Below, in pieces: positions 38,301 through 49,100 of a stretch of DNA of 64,000 nt (position 1 is the first letter of the stretch; every line of letters begins with the position of its first letter). The notes beneath the pieces were generated by a model. It was not told the origin of the DNA. It made no database searches and worked only from the letters and a program-made list of their open reading frames with translations. The position numbers were made by a program, and so were the translations under genes. Source of the stretch: Mactromeris polynyma (lineage: Eukaryota; Mollusca; Bivalvia; Venerida; Mactridae); contig JASFXZ010000001.1 of assembly GCA_032209605.1 (NCBI GenBank), positions 10,248,256 to 10,312,255 on the forward strand, read 5' to 3'.

Positions 38301-40559
38301 AATTCTACTCTCCCCTGCTAGTATTCATGATCGTAAGGGCATTAATTCTACTCTCCCCTGCTAGTATTCACGATCGTAGGGGCATTAATTCTACTCTCCC
38401 CTACTAGTATTCACGGTCGTAAGGGCATTAATTCTGCTCTCCTCTGCTAGTATTCACTATCGTAAGGGCATTAATTCTGCTCTCCCCTGCTAGTATTTAC
38501 GATCGTAAGGGCATTAATTCTACTCTCCCCTGCTAGTATTCACGATCGTAGGGGCATTAATTCTACTCTCCCCTACTAGTATTCACGGTCGTAAGGGCAT
38601 TAATTCTGCTCTCCTCTGCTAGTATTCACGATCGTAAGGGCATTAATTCTACTCTCCCCTACTAGTATTCACGGTCGTAAAGGGCATTAATTCTACTCTC
38701 CCCTGCTAGTATTCACGATCGTAAGGGCATTAATTCTGCTCTCCCCTGCTAGTATTTACGATCGTAAGGGCATTAATTCTACTCTCCCCTGTTAGTATTC
38801 ACGATCGTAAGGGCATTAATTCTGCTCTCCCCTGCTAGTATTCACGATCGTAAGGGCATTAATTCTACTCTCCCCTGCTAGTATTCACGATGGTAAGGGC
38901 ATTAATTCTACTCTCCCCTGTTAGTATTCACGATCGTAAGGGCATTAATTCTGCTCTCCCCTGCTAGTATTCACAATCGTAAGGGCATTAATTCTACTCT
39001 CCCCTGCTAGTATTCACGATCGTAAGGGCATTAATTCTACTCTCCCCTGCTAGTATTCACGATCGTAGGGGCATTAATTCTACTCTCCCCTACTAGTATT
39101 CACGGTCGTAAGGGCATTAATTCTGCTCTCCTCTGCTAGTATTCACGATCGTAAGGGCATTAATTCTACTCTCCCCTGCTAGTATTCATGATCGTAAGGG
39201 CATTAATTCTGCTCTCCCCTGCTAGTATTTACGATCGCAAGGGCATTAATTCTGCTCTCCCCTGTTAGTATTCACGATCATAAGGGCATTAATTCTGCTC
39301 TACCCTGCTAGTATTCACGATCGTAAGGGCATTAATTCTACTCTCCCCTGCTAGTATTCACGATGGTAAGGGCATTAATTCTACTCTCCCCTGTTAGTAT
39401 TCACGATCGTAAGGGCATTAATTCTGCTCTCCCCTGCTAGTATTCACAATCGTAAGGGCATTAATTCTACTCTCCCCTGCTAGTATTCACGATCGTAAGG
39501 GCATTAATTCTACTCTCCCCTGTTAGTATTCACGATCGTAAGGGCATTAATTCTGCTCTCCCCTGCTTCTTGAAAGAATTTAGCATAGGTAGGTTATTAG
39601 GTTGAATGTAGTTTTTCTGTTTGTATTCCTGTCTTCATGCACTGACTAACAAAACATTCTAATGTCATATAATTGATTTACTGAATGATCATTTCACATT
39701 GCAGTTCTATTATTGAATCCTTTGATTACTGTTCTGTTAATGTTTATTACCAGTCAGTGGGGTAGAGATTTGCACATACATACTGTCAGTTGGGTAAATA
39801 AAAAAAAGAGACCTAAAATGGTTCAAAAAATGGATGGTAAGGGGGTTAGCCTTAATGGTTTCAGCATGACAAAAACAGTTCACTTGTGTTTTGTTTTCAA
39901 TAAAATATGTTGCATCAGGATACACCTGCGACAATATTGAATTTCAAATTTTTCCTGGGCACCCCTAGAAAATTGGCCCAGCTGTGCCTATGCTAGTCAT
40001 GTTTGTATAACTGAATGATATCTATGTTCTAGATACAACCAGATATCAGTGAATTAATGGATGCCATGCAAAGATTGAGTATTCTATCATCGGACTTCGA
40101 AGGCAAAGTGAAGGTTCAGACGTGGTGAGTTTTATGCAAGAATAACAAGTTACAAAATTATTTACCTAAGGGAGAAAGCCAGTCTATGGGAGAGCAAATG
40201 TGACATTTGAATTGTCTTAATGGTTGAAAGACATTATTAAAAAAGCCAGGATTTTTAAAAAATGAAAAGAATGAAATAATGCAGAACATAAGCAGATCAT
40301 GATTATACAATAACTATTCTTCAAATTGAACTAGGGCTCACATTGTAGTCATATTAACTTGCATTAGATGATCTGTCATATGATCAAAATACATGAAATT
40401 GTAAGTATCGTTTTATTTATGTAATTTATTTTATTCAGGTTGGATACATTTAGCAGTATGTCGGCATCAGAGGAGTTAGACGATGGTCAAGTACGACAAA
40501 TGCTGTTTGATTTAGAATCTGCATACAATGCATTCAACAAAGTACTACATGACCATTAA
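32329..40559 (+). CDS. VPS28: VPS28, ESCRT-I subunit
   Basis: VPS28 is a core subunit of ESCRT-I on endosomes. Its N-terminal half binds TSG101/VPS23, and its C-terminal four-helix domain recruits ESCRT-II in sorting of ubiquitinated cargo. Exons: 32329-32362, 35358-35386, 35905-35942, 36300-36389, 36725-36827, 37396-37497, 37922-37975, 40033-40124, 40439-40559; all GT-AG, phases consistent, 220 aa (human 221). Recognisable blocks are [55 protein letters not shown] and [20 protein letters not shown]. Exon 3-4 joining gives Asn where vertebrates have Lys in the ERE-K-YDNM motif. Intron 1 (3 kb) holds three inverted-repeat elements and intron 7 a 43-bp minisatellite. The gene is convergent with UQCRH. 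The identity is certain; the start ATG is the only one available in exon 1. Confidence 0.97.
32711..32845. repeat. Perfect 42-bp inverted repeat with nested CCGAGGCGAAGCCGAGG stem
   Basis: Arms 32711-32752 and 32804-32845 are exact complements (42/42). The 51-nt loop contains CTATTACCC ... GGGTAATAG around CCGAGGCGAAGCCGAGG, so two hairpins are nested. It lies in VPS28 intron 1. No coding. Confidence 0.9.
33546..35214. mobile_element. Fold-back element C (GGTACGCTTCGTCGT arms)
   Basis: The left arm (33554-33615) has GATGAAGCGTACCATTGC-type words and the right arm (35120-35205) has their complement three times. The terminal 21 bases align base for base as G-initial, mostly unmatched for 8 nt, then GA[T/C]GAAGCGTACC. 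The flanks are AATGATTAT (33537-33545) and AATGATAAT (35215-35223), an 8/9 duplication. A pogo-like element (33814-35109) is nested inside and makes up most of its length. Confidence 0.65.
33814..35109. mobile_element. Pogo/Tc1-like non-autonomous element
   Basis: The ends CAGTAGACATTG and CAATGTCTACTG are perfect inverse copies flanked by TA on both sides. Just inside, GAGACCACCC and GGTGGTCGC match the GGACCACC sub-terminal style of pogo-like elements. The repeated word GGTCGTTTAAT occurs in the right part. No transposase ORF is present in 1.3 kb. Confidence 0.75.
37056..37185 (-). mobile_element. SINE fragment in VPS28 intron 5
   Basis: Homologous to 59115-59245: shared order of TTCTTGGGTTACCA-like, GTACTA, CCTCGTGAATC, GAGG/GATGGATG and TATTATCTTCAGTCAAG words. 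The tRNA-like head is missing. Confidence 0.55.
38144..39567. repeat. 43-bp minisatellite in VPS28 intron 7
   Basis: About 33 copies of a 43-bp unit that starts CTAGTATTCACGATCGTAAG and ends TCTRCTCTCCCCTG. A marked variant pair (GATCGTAGGGG followed by CACGGTCG and CTCCTCTG) recurs at about 38377, 38549 and 39066. These spacings are 4 and 12 units, so blocks of four units have been copied as a higher-order repeat. Confidence 0.97.
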
Positions 40560-41308
40560 TGTTTTCAGTGAGAAAACTTGTGATCTACAAATGTATTACC
40601 ATTTTGAATAAGCATGTTGACCATGTGAAATGTACATAAGTGATTGTTACTCTAGCTCGATATAAATGTTCAGCAGATTGACCAAAACACTTTGCTGGCA
40701 CGTGTTTGTTCGGACAGTTAACACCAAATTCTTGTATTTTAAACTTTATGCTACTAGTATGTGTTGATACATTGTTTGTCAACCATTTCAAACTACATGT
40801 GTGTACAATAATTACGGGACTAAGTAGGGCAGTCAGTGATAAATTGTTCAGTTCTTTTCTCTATTTACCAATATTGGTTCATCGTTTGTATCTAGAAGCA
40901 AGAATGTTCATAATAATTACCATGGATTCAATCAATGGAAATGAAACTCACATGTGATAAAAGTCTAAACATTTTGAAGTTACTGTGATTCAGCCCTTGA
41001 TCAGAATTGTCTCCCATTTTTCATCGACCAGTATTACTAACAACCTTCCTGGTACTGGTCTGCTTTCATGGCTGAAAATATTTCCCCATTACAAACAATT
41101 TCCTCTCTGATGAAGGGGTTGTTTGATTTTATAATAAATCAGTAAAAAATAGTTCTATTATAGAGTGAAAGGTTGAAGACTATTTTGAGTTATTAAGTTT
41201 TCATCTAGTCTGGTCAGATAGAATATTCACCCCAGTGTTTTCCAGTATACAATGTTGTTTAAAGCATTATTAAAGTTTGTATTGCTTAGCAACTTACTGA
41301 CCTTACAT

Positions 41309-41478
41309 AGATTGTGAAAAGGTTATTCTTAACGACTGTTTCCTGGGTTACTATTCAATATTTGGACCTAATTCAAGAATTGTGAAGTTCACAGTTCAAC
41401 TACGCTGAAAGCAGGATTTGAACTTCCGTTCTTCAGGAGTCGGGCACTCTACCCTTCAAGCACTATGCCTACCAGCGG
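41309..41478 (-). mobile_element. tRNA-derived SINE in VPS28 3' UTR
   Basis: Read on the minus strand, a tRNA-like head with GTAGAGTGCCCGACTCC (A side) and GGAAGTTCAAATCC (B box) is followed by the body GTGAACTTCACAATTCTTGA. It is a diverged copy of the SINE at 50968-51186. It lies upstream of the polyadenylation signal at 41756 and so is likely transcribed in the VPS28 mRNA. Confidence 0.7.
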
Positions 41479-41755
41479 ATACATAGTTAGACTATTGTGC
41501 AGGATGCGTCTTCTCCGTTACTTTTATTGATGTCCCGAGTTTTTCATCTCTGTTTGCTAAAAAGATCATCATTCTTTTAGTTAAGAAGCCCTGATTAAAC
41601 TTCGCATTTACTGAATGGTATATGCTGAAAATTGACACATATTATTCAGCGTATTTATCTCATTGTTTTAAACTCACTTTTGAAAGTTTCTGTACTAAAC
41701 CATGTATTATATATATTTATCTTATGTTGTACTGAATTGTTATCATTCTTGTGTA

Positions 41756-41761
41756 AATAAA
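41756..41761 (+). promoter_or_regulatory. Polyadenylation signal of VPS28
   Basis: AATAAA about 1.2 kb after the VPS28 stop, followed by a T/G-rich stretch (TTTTTGTTTTGATCTCG). Confidence 0.55.
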
Positions 41762-42454
41762 ACAAGGCTTGTGAATTTCTGATCACAGTTTTTGTTTTGA
41801 TCTCGTGCCATGTTTACATCCAGCAGAGGCACGACAATAGTTTTTAATTCTTTGCGGTACATGCAAATCACCTTCCCATTTTATTGTTATGAATCAAAAT
41901 TGAATTGGTACGTCGTCTGTCTATACTGGACAAAGAGATAAGCTGCCATTGTTTCGGGAAATACTTGTAACTATTTCGAGGAATGAAAGCTAACTTCCAA
42001 ATAAAGAACTTGTCAACTTGTTTTGCTTTCACCTCGAAATTTATAAATTTTAAACCGAGCAATAACGGAGGAACTGGATAATCAACAAAAATTGATACAT
42101 GGCCCAAACTGGCATTTGATTGCAATGTTGGTTGCCAGATTTGATAGATAAGTAATACGTTTGATAAACTTTTTTATTAAATGTCATTATAAAACTGACT
42201 GTTTCGAGAACATTTTAGCAATTTTTAGTCTGCTTTAATGGCTAATGTAGGAAATGTATCAAAACATTGACATTCCCATGTCATGTCCTAATAGTGGAAA
42301 ACAAAAGTCAATATATATTGTGTTGTTTTAATCTGAATATATGAAAAATGCTAAATAGGGACGAAAGTGTACATAATTCTGGATTACTCCCTGTATGTTT
42401 AATATCGGATGTTGCCTTCATACGACTGTTTAGAAAAAACCCAAGGGACAAATA

Positions 42455-42860
42455 ATACTCGATGCCCAAGGGCAACATGTCGACCCATTTTTGACATTTG
42501 ACCACTAAGTGTGACCTTGACCTTAGAGCAACAGACACGGGTTTTGAGCACGACATGCCGTCTAATCATGATGAACATTTGTGCCAAGTAATTTGAAAAT
42601 CCCACTATAAATGACAGTGCAATACTCGGGACAAAATGTTTTAGACCCAATTTTGATCTCTAAGTGCGACCTGGACCTTTGAGCTACGGACACGGGTCTT
42701 GCACGCGACACTCCGTCTCATCATGGTGAACATTTGTGCAAAGACATTTGAAAATCCTCCAATAAGTGACAGAGTAATGGTCCGGACAAAGCAAATCCGG
42801 ACGCACACAGGAACATACACCGGACCGCCATTGTGGCAACTATGTCACAAGTGGGCTCGA
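42455..42860 (+). repeat. Dispersed repeat, two tandem units of about 190 bp
   Basis: Both units contain GTG[T/C]GACCT[T/G]GACCTT, ACGGACACGGGT-like and TCATGRTGAACATTTGTGC in the same order. I recall this word set from many bivalve genomes, which supports the taxon guess but was not checked. Confidence 0.7.
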
Positions 42861-43146
42861 CAACAAGATAACAAAAACCATTTTGTTTTAATAATCTATT
42901 TCAAACAATAAATTCCTGAACTGCAGTAAATAAACGGCAATATGCATTCACTCCACTTAATCATGGACCATAACTCACTAATGAAGAAATTCTACCAAAA
43001 AGTTCATATAATGTTACAGTATACCATTCATAGTATACATGCATTATCTTTCAGTTCTGAGCTTAATAAATTCCGTAAAAACTTCCAAAGTGAAGGCATG
43101 ATACAATTCAGGTCAATTACAATAAAATGTCCTATGGTCCACTGCG

Positions 43147-46100
43147 TTATTTAAGCTTGGTGAACAGTTCCTTTGAGATCTGCAATAATACAAACATACT
43201 GTTAAATTCAATGAAAAATACAAATCATTACATTGGCATGTATGATACACATGCTCTTGCATCAATCACAACATATTTTCACCATTCTGGGAACATGACT
43301 TGCCATTGGTGAGATTAGGAATTTTGCATAATAATGGCCAAAACTGAACAGGCTGTCAACTCACCTCTTTTCCAAAAGTAGTATTTTTTTTAAAAATAGG
43401 TATTTTATTGCATAAGTACAGATAGTAGGGACGATTCCTTACTATTGAAATATAAAAATGGTAAAAATTCACCGCACTGTACATTCTCCATGACAAGACA
43501 GATCTGTGTTTCATGCAGTTGAAATAAATATTTAGAGTTAAAGCCTCAGATTTGAAAAAAGTAGGGTTAGTTGGGCTTTATCAAGAAAAAGTAGGGAAAT
43601 ATAGGAAAAGTAGGGCCAACTTGACAGCCTTTGGGAAAATACCAAAAATACACATTGCAACTAAATAACTTCCGACACGATACATTCTGGTATCCACTTC
43701 AGTTTGACTGTTGCCTGTCGATAACAAAAAGCTTCTCTTTGCGTTATTCTGGACAGATTTTCATTATGCGATGTTGACATTCAGGGATATTCTACATACA
43801 AGTTGAGAAGGGAAATAAGTTTTTTGTAATTAAGAATACAACTAAATAATGGTAACAGAAACAACTGAAGAAGACACGTCACGAATCTGGATTCCAATAA
43901 AGTTGAAGAATTGTGTATCTGGCAACATATCTTACTTTATGTTACCTTGTGTGTGGGCCGGTGGCCTTATATATTTCACAATAAATAAATTGGACATGAT
44001 ACATTACATTTAAAACAATAATTACCAAAACTACGAATTGAAATTACGAGTACATGTTATAGAAAGCAGAGGAGTTCCAAATCAAAATACATCTGCTGAA
44101 GACCTGTTTATTTAAAATGCATAAAAAATTCAAACTTATAAAACATGTGCAATTCTGTTACATATTTGGATTGCAGGACTTATAACGAGATTGAACAATC
44201 AAAGATTAGCAAAATGAAAAGCGCATCAAGGGTCTGCAGTCAAAAATCTGGACCACAAACAGACACGATGCTTTACAGACAAACCTTAGTAGTTGATTCC
44301 CAATTGAGAAAGATTGTCCTTCAATAAAGCTTAAATCTTACATATTATGATGAACATAATTATGACTTACACAATGATCTACTGCATGTACCCAGTCCAT
44401 CATTTCGTCATGACATGTTTCGTCGGTCTTTGACTTGGAACTTACACGGCTGTTACACTCTTCCAATTTCTGCAGGTAACTCTGACAGGCAGTCTTGGCC
44501 TCGCAATTTTCACGTATCTCTGTGACTGGATCCTAAAGTAGGGAATATAGTAAGTACTATAGGATATCATAAGTACTATGGGATATAGTAAGTACTATGG
44601 GATATCTAAAGTACTAGGGGATATCATAAGTACAAGGGGATATCGTAGATATCATAAGTACTATGGGATATCGTAAGGGGATATCGTAAGTACTATGGGA
44701 TATCATAAGGGGATATCATAATTACTAGGGGATATCGTAGATATCATAAGTACACATACAGTTGTCTCCGAGGCATGAAATACTTCCATCAAATGTGAAA
44801 ACTAAAGGTACCCAGGGCTCTAGAATTCTTTTTCAAAAACACTCGTTCGGGACTTATGGAAATGTAAAATAAGACGACAGTTGTCCAAGAATATTGGTTT
44901 GTTTAGTAGAAATAAACATAGACAATGATGGCTTCACAATCCATAATTGATGATCACATGTATGTGTTTGTGGAATTCTAAGGTTTGAATTACAATTGAA
45001 CAATTGCTGATTTCTAAACTGACACATACCGCATATATCATTCAACAGCTTTCATCTTGCAAAATTAAAATTTATGTGTAAAATTTGGAATTTACTTAAT
45101 ATAACCATGACAATACAAATAGCTGGTGGAGCTTGTGATACCATTATTTGACATCAAAGGGTCCTGATTAATGGATAATTAGGTTTGTATAAACCTTTTT
45201 TTGTTTATTTGTATTCACTTGTCTGAAGTTGATTAGCTTTATCTGATGGCGGCCTGAATTAGCATTAGACTAGCTAAGGGTGTCAGGCTTGTGGATTTCT
45301 AGAGCCCTGTTACCTATGAATTCGACCACGCTGGTATCAGCTTGTCTCGTGAATACAACTGCTTAACATCAGTACTAAAATTCAATGGAACCTCTTGAAT
45401 TGAAAGTTACGTCATACATGAAGTATTTCAGACAGACAAACTAATGAAATCATGGAAAAGAGGAAGGTTTGAGCATAATACCAAAACGAAAATCAATTTA
45501 GAGTTTTCTTCATGAGGTCAATCATACATAAAATGTTTCCACTCACAATAGTAGAGAAATAAATACATAAAGTAATTGTACAGTCAGATAAATGTATGAC
45601 ACTTTCTTACAGAGATGAACATCTATGAAAGTTTTAATTCTGAAATAAATATCCTAGACCAAGATTATTTGAAATAAATACACACTTGGATACAAATCAT
45701 AGATCATGAACACATCTCACAAAAATACACTACAACAGCATAATACAAAGGCATACATTGTATAACAAGCATATAAATGAAAATTCGAACTGGTAATAAC
45801 TAAAAGTAAAGTAAAGAATGAACACTACCAAGTAAAATAGTGATATGGTTGTGGATTTGGTGCAAGACTACCAAGCTATGTAATAGGTAAAAAGTCCTCT
45901 AACAGGGGAAGCTCTGTTTATGTATCACAAAACAAGAGGGTTTTTTTTATATTTGAAGCAAAATGTGCATTCTTCAATATATTGTCACTTTGTTTTGGAC
46001 AAACCTTAATTGCAATAGTTTTGCACCAAACCACTCCATCTAGAGTTCTCTCCCTTTGTCCCTTCTCTAGAGTTCTCTCCATTTGCCCCTTCTATGGGCA

Positions 46101-49100
46101 AATTTGTTTTCCAAACCTGGTTCAGGTTGGAAACCTGGTTCAGGTTTTGAGGTTTCAGTATTGTTGTGCCTAGGCTAAAAAAACTTGAACCAGTTATGAT
46201 TAAGATTGGTCTGCAAACAAGCATGGTTTAATCGAAGAAAAATGGCCCACATCAGTTTGATTGTGCAAGAGCTTACAGTGTCAGTCGCATCAAGATCTTT
46301 TTCTATTTACTGCAGTTTTAACTGCTAGCAGTATTGTGATTGCAGACAGATTGGTGCGTGATAAGAAAATCAGAGTTGAGAACTATGTAACTTCTGTTTT
46401 GCAACGTTACAGTACTGTGAACGATTTTAAAGCCAGGTTCCGATTAAGCGTAGATTTAGTTCGACCTTTTTTTAAACATGGCCCCACATTTGAGTTACAC
46501 GGTCACCCGCCATAAAATCAGTCCACCATTTTGTTTAACTAGTGTATGATTATTTGGATAAATCAAACCAGACAAACCACACCTGGAGGTAGTTTGGTCC
46601 GTTTGATAAAACACCTGGAGGTAGTTTGGTCCGTTTGATAAAACACCTGGAGGTAGTTTGGTCCGTTTGATAAAACACCTGGAAGTAGTTTGGTCCGTTT
46701 GATAAACCAGTTTAAGACTTGTTATAAACAAATACAGAAACTTGTTCTAGTTTAAACCCAGTTTGTTAAAACAAATGACAGGTTTGACAAACCAGTTTTG
46801 AATTCAAACCAGTTTGGTACAAACAAATTCGCCTTATATATGGATAGAACTCTAGATGGAAATTAAAGGGAAAGAACTAGTGACAAACTCCTGTGCACCA
46901 AACCAAAAAGCATGAAATGACAACAACATTAAACAGAAGGTGTGTTATTTCTCATTGCAGGATTAGTAAGATTACATATCATCGAGCACTACTCATAATA
47001 ACTACATAATATCATCTTGTCCCATGCCATGTTTCTAAAAGTTTAAGTTAAGGGTTAAGAGAAATCTACAAAGCATACCTGTAAAATTCTCCAAACCTAC
47101 TAGTTCAGTTCAGCAAGTTCATTCCATCACAAACGATTAATATTACAAAGGACTTCCACACCTTATCAGTGTAAAGAAGAACTTTTAACATCAACTTTTT
47201 ATTGTTATTCCACGAGTTCACTCCAACTTCAATCAAAATGAATATGATTCTGCAAACTTGACAGCATTTCAAGTCTAATAGATGATAGGGACTTGCTGAA
47301 CTTGTAAATTAAATTGTAACATATATCTAATACGTGTGTAACTTATTTTGTTGGGTATGTGATAAATAGAATATTAAATTTGTGTTGTTTAGTATTGAAT
47401 TAATTCAACTTGTCGAATAAAAAAATATGAAACTTGCCAGAGGCTTGCTGCAAATCATTTTATTCAAAACGTTCAATAATTCATTTGTTATCCTTTATAT
47501 ATATTTAGTTATATATATATCATATTTTAGAGGGAACATCTTCATACAACCCATTCTGATAGAGGGTTATTAGATTTGCCTTTATGCCAAATTACTTCAA
47601 TTTCTGAAGCAGCTTAAACAGTGTTAGAAATATATACCGCAGTACAATTTAAGTTACCGCAGTACAATTTAAGTTACCGTTTATTTAGTTCTTTTAGAAA
47701 AGAAAAATATGCATCTAGGTTTCAAAGCTCTTATGTCTAACTCAGAATTTATAAAACCAAGGCCATACAAAACAGTTAGATGAATTTGTATCTTTAACTT
47801 ATGTTTTAACTCAAATCAATTGCAAGAAAAGCATTATGTATCAATACCAAAGGTTTGGAAAAAGAACTTTGTGCCTCTTTGACAAATCAAGAACAAAAAA
47901 ATGTATAGAATTGCCACCCTTAGACACATGACATTCTCCTAGAAAACTATAGTATATATTCAACCTGCTATACATCTCAGTTTAAAAGGGGTCAAACCTC
48001 GATGCTCTATATGCAATGCACTAGCAATGGTTCAAGTTTCAGAAATCATGCAATTGGAAATTCAGTAATGTAATCAATTTGGTATAGCCTTGTTATAAAT
48101 GTGAGATAATTTAACAACTAACCATTTCTGTATGAAATTTTTGAATATTAGACATAAAAATAATAAAAGGAAGCAGTGGGAATATGTTCAAACGAAATTA
48201 TTATATAAATACTTCAGTATATTAAGCACATGTGTATAGCCATGCACTGTAAGATAGAGGTTCATAACTGATATGTGCAAGTTGTCAATTAATATTCAAT
48301 TAGCCCATATTTGGCCGAAAATACAAATACATATTTATACAAAATATACATCTGCACACTGTTATGGGAGCATGACAAAGCAACAGAACCATCATTGATC
48401 AATGTGATGAATCACTCACAATGATGTTTTAATACATGAGGTATCTTCCATCATCTGGAACGTATTAACTAGCAATGTTCAATACCCCAACAATTTCTGA
48501 CAATATCAGTTATCAACAAGGAAGGGAAAGGTTTACACTACAATATCCAGGGAAACATACAATAAGATCTGCTTCTTCTTCCTCCTCTTCAGGCTCGGCT
48601 TCAGGCTGTAAGCAGAATAATGTGAAAATTATCATACAACAGAAAACAGTACTCTGTGTACCGGAGTACAACTGCATCATAGGATGACCTGTGCAGAAAA
48701 TGATATCCATGCACAGTTTGATAGTACAGCAGTGAAGTATCGCTTCTAATTCAAATCCCTGCGAAGAAATAATGTGTAATTATATATTGAAAGGAAGTAG
48801 AAGAAAGTTATACTTCAACTTAAATACTGGCACATACCCGATACATGCAAACGTTCATTGATACTCTGTATATATACACTGTAATCAATGCAGTTTTCAT
48901 GGCATTACTTGAATAGAACCAAATATTGTAAGACTGTGTTCCTCTGTGTACCCACTATTGACACGGATCAGTCATTTGTCTTATTAGAATTAGTTACTGA
49001 TTTCCGAAGTATTCCAATAGTTTATACAAAATTGTATCTACTTTGTTTCATCACATCTTATTTCGTAACAAAATTTCTAAACAGATCTGTGAGTATTACT

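Noticed and set aside
38144..39567. CRISPR-like or satellite centromere array
   Set aside because: Contiguous 43-bp units without spacers, only about 1.4 kb, inside a functional gene intron.
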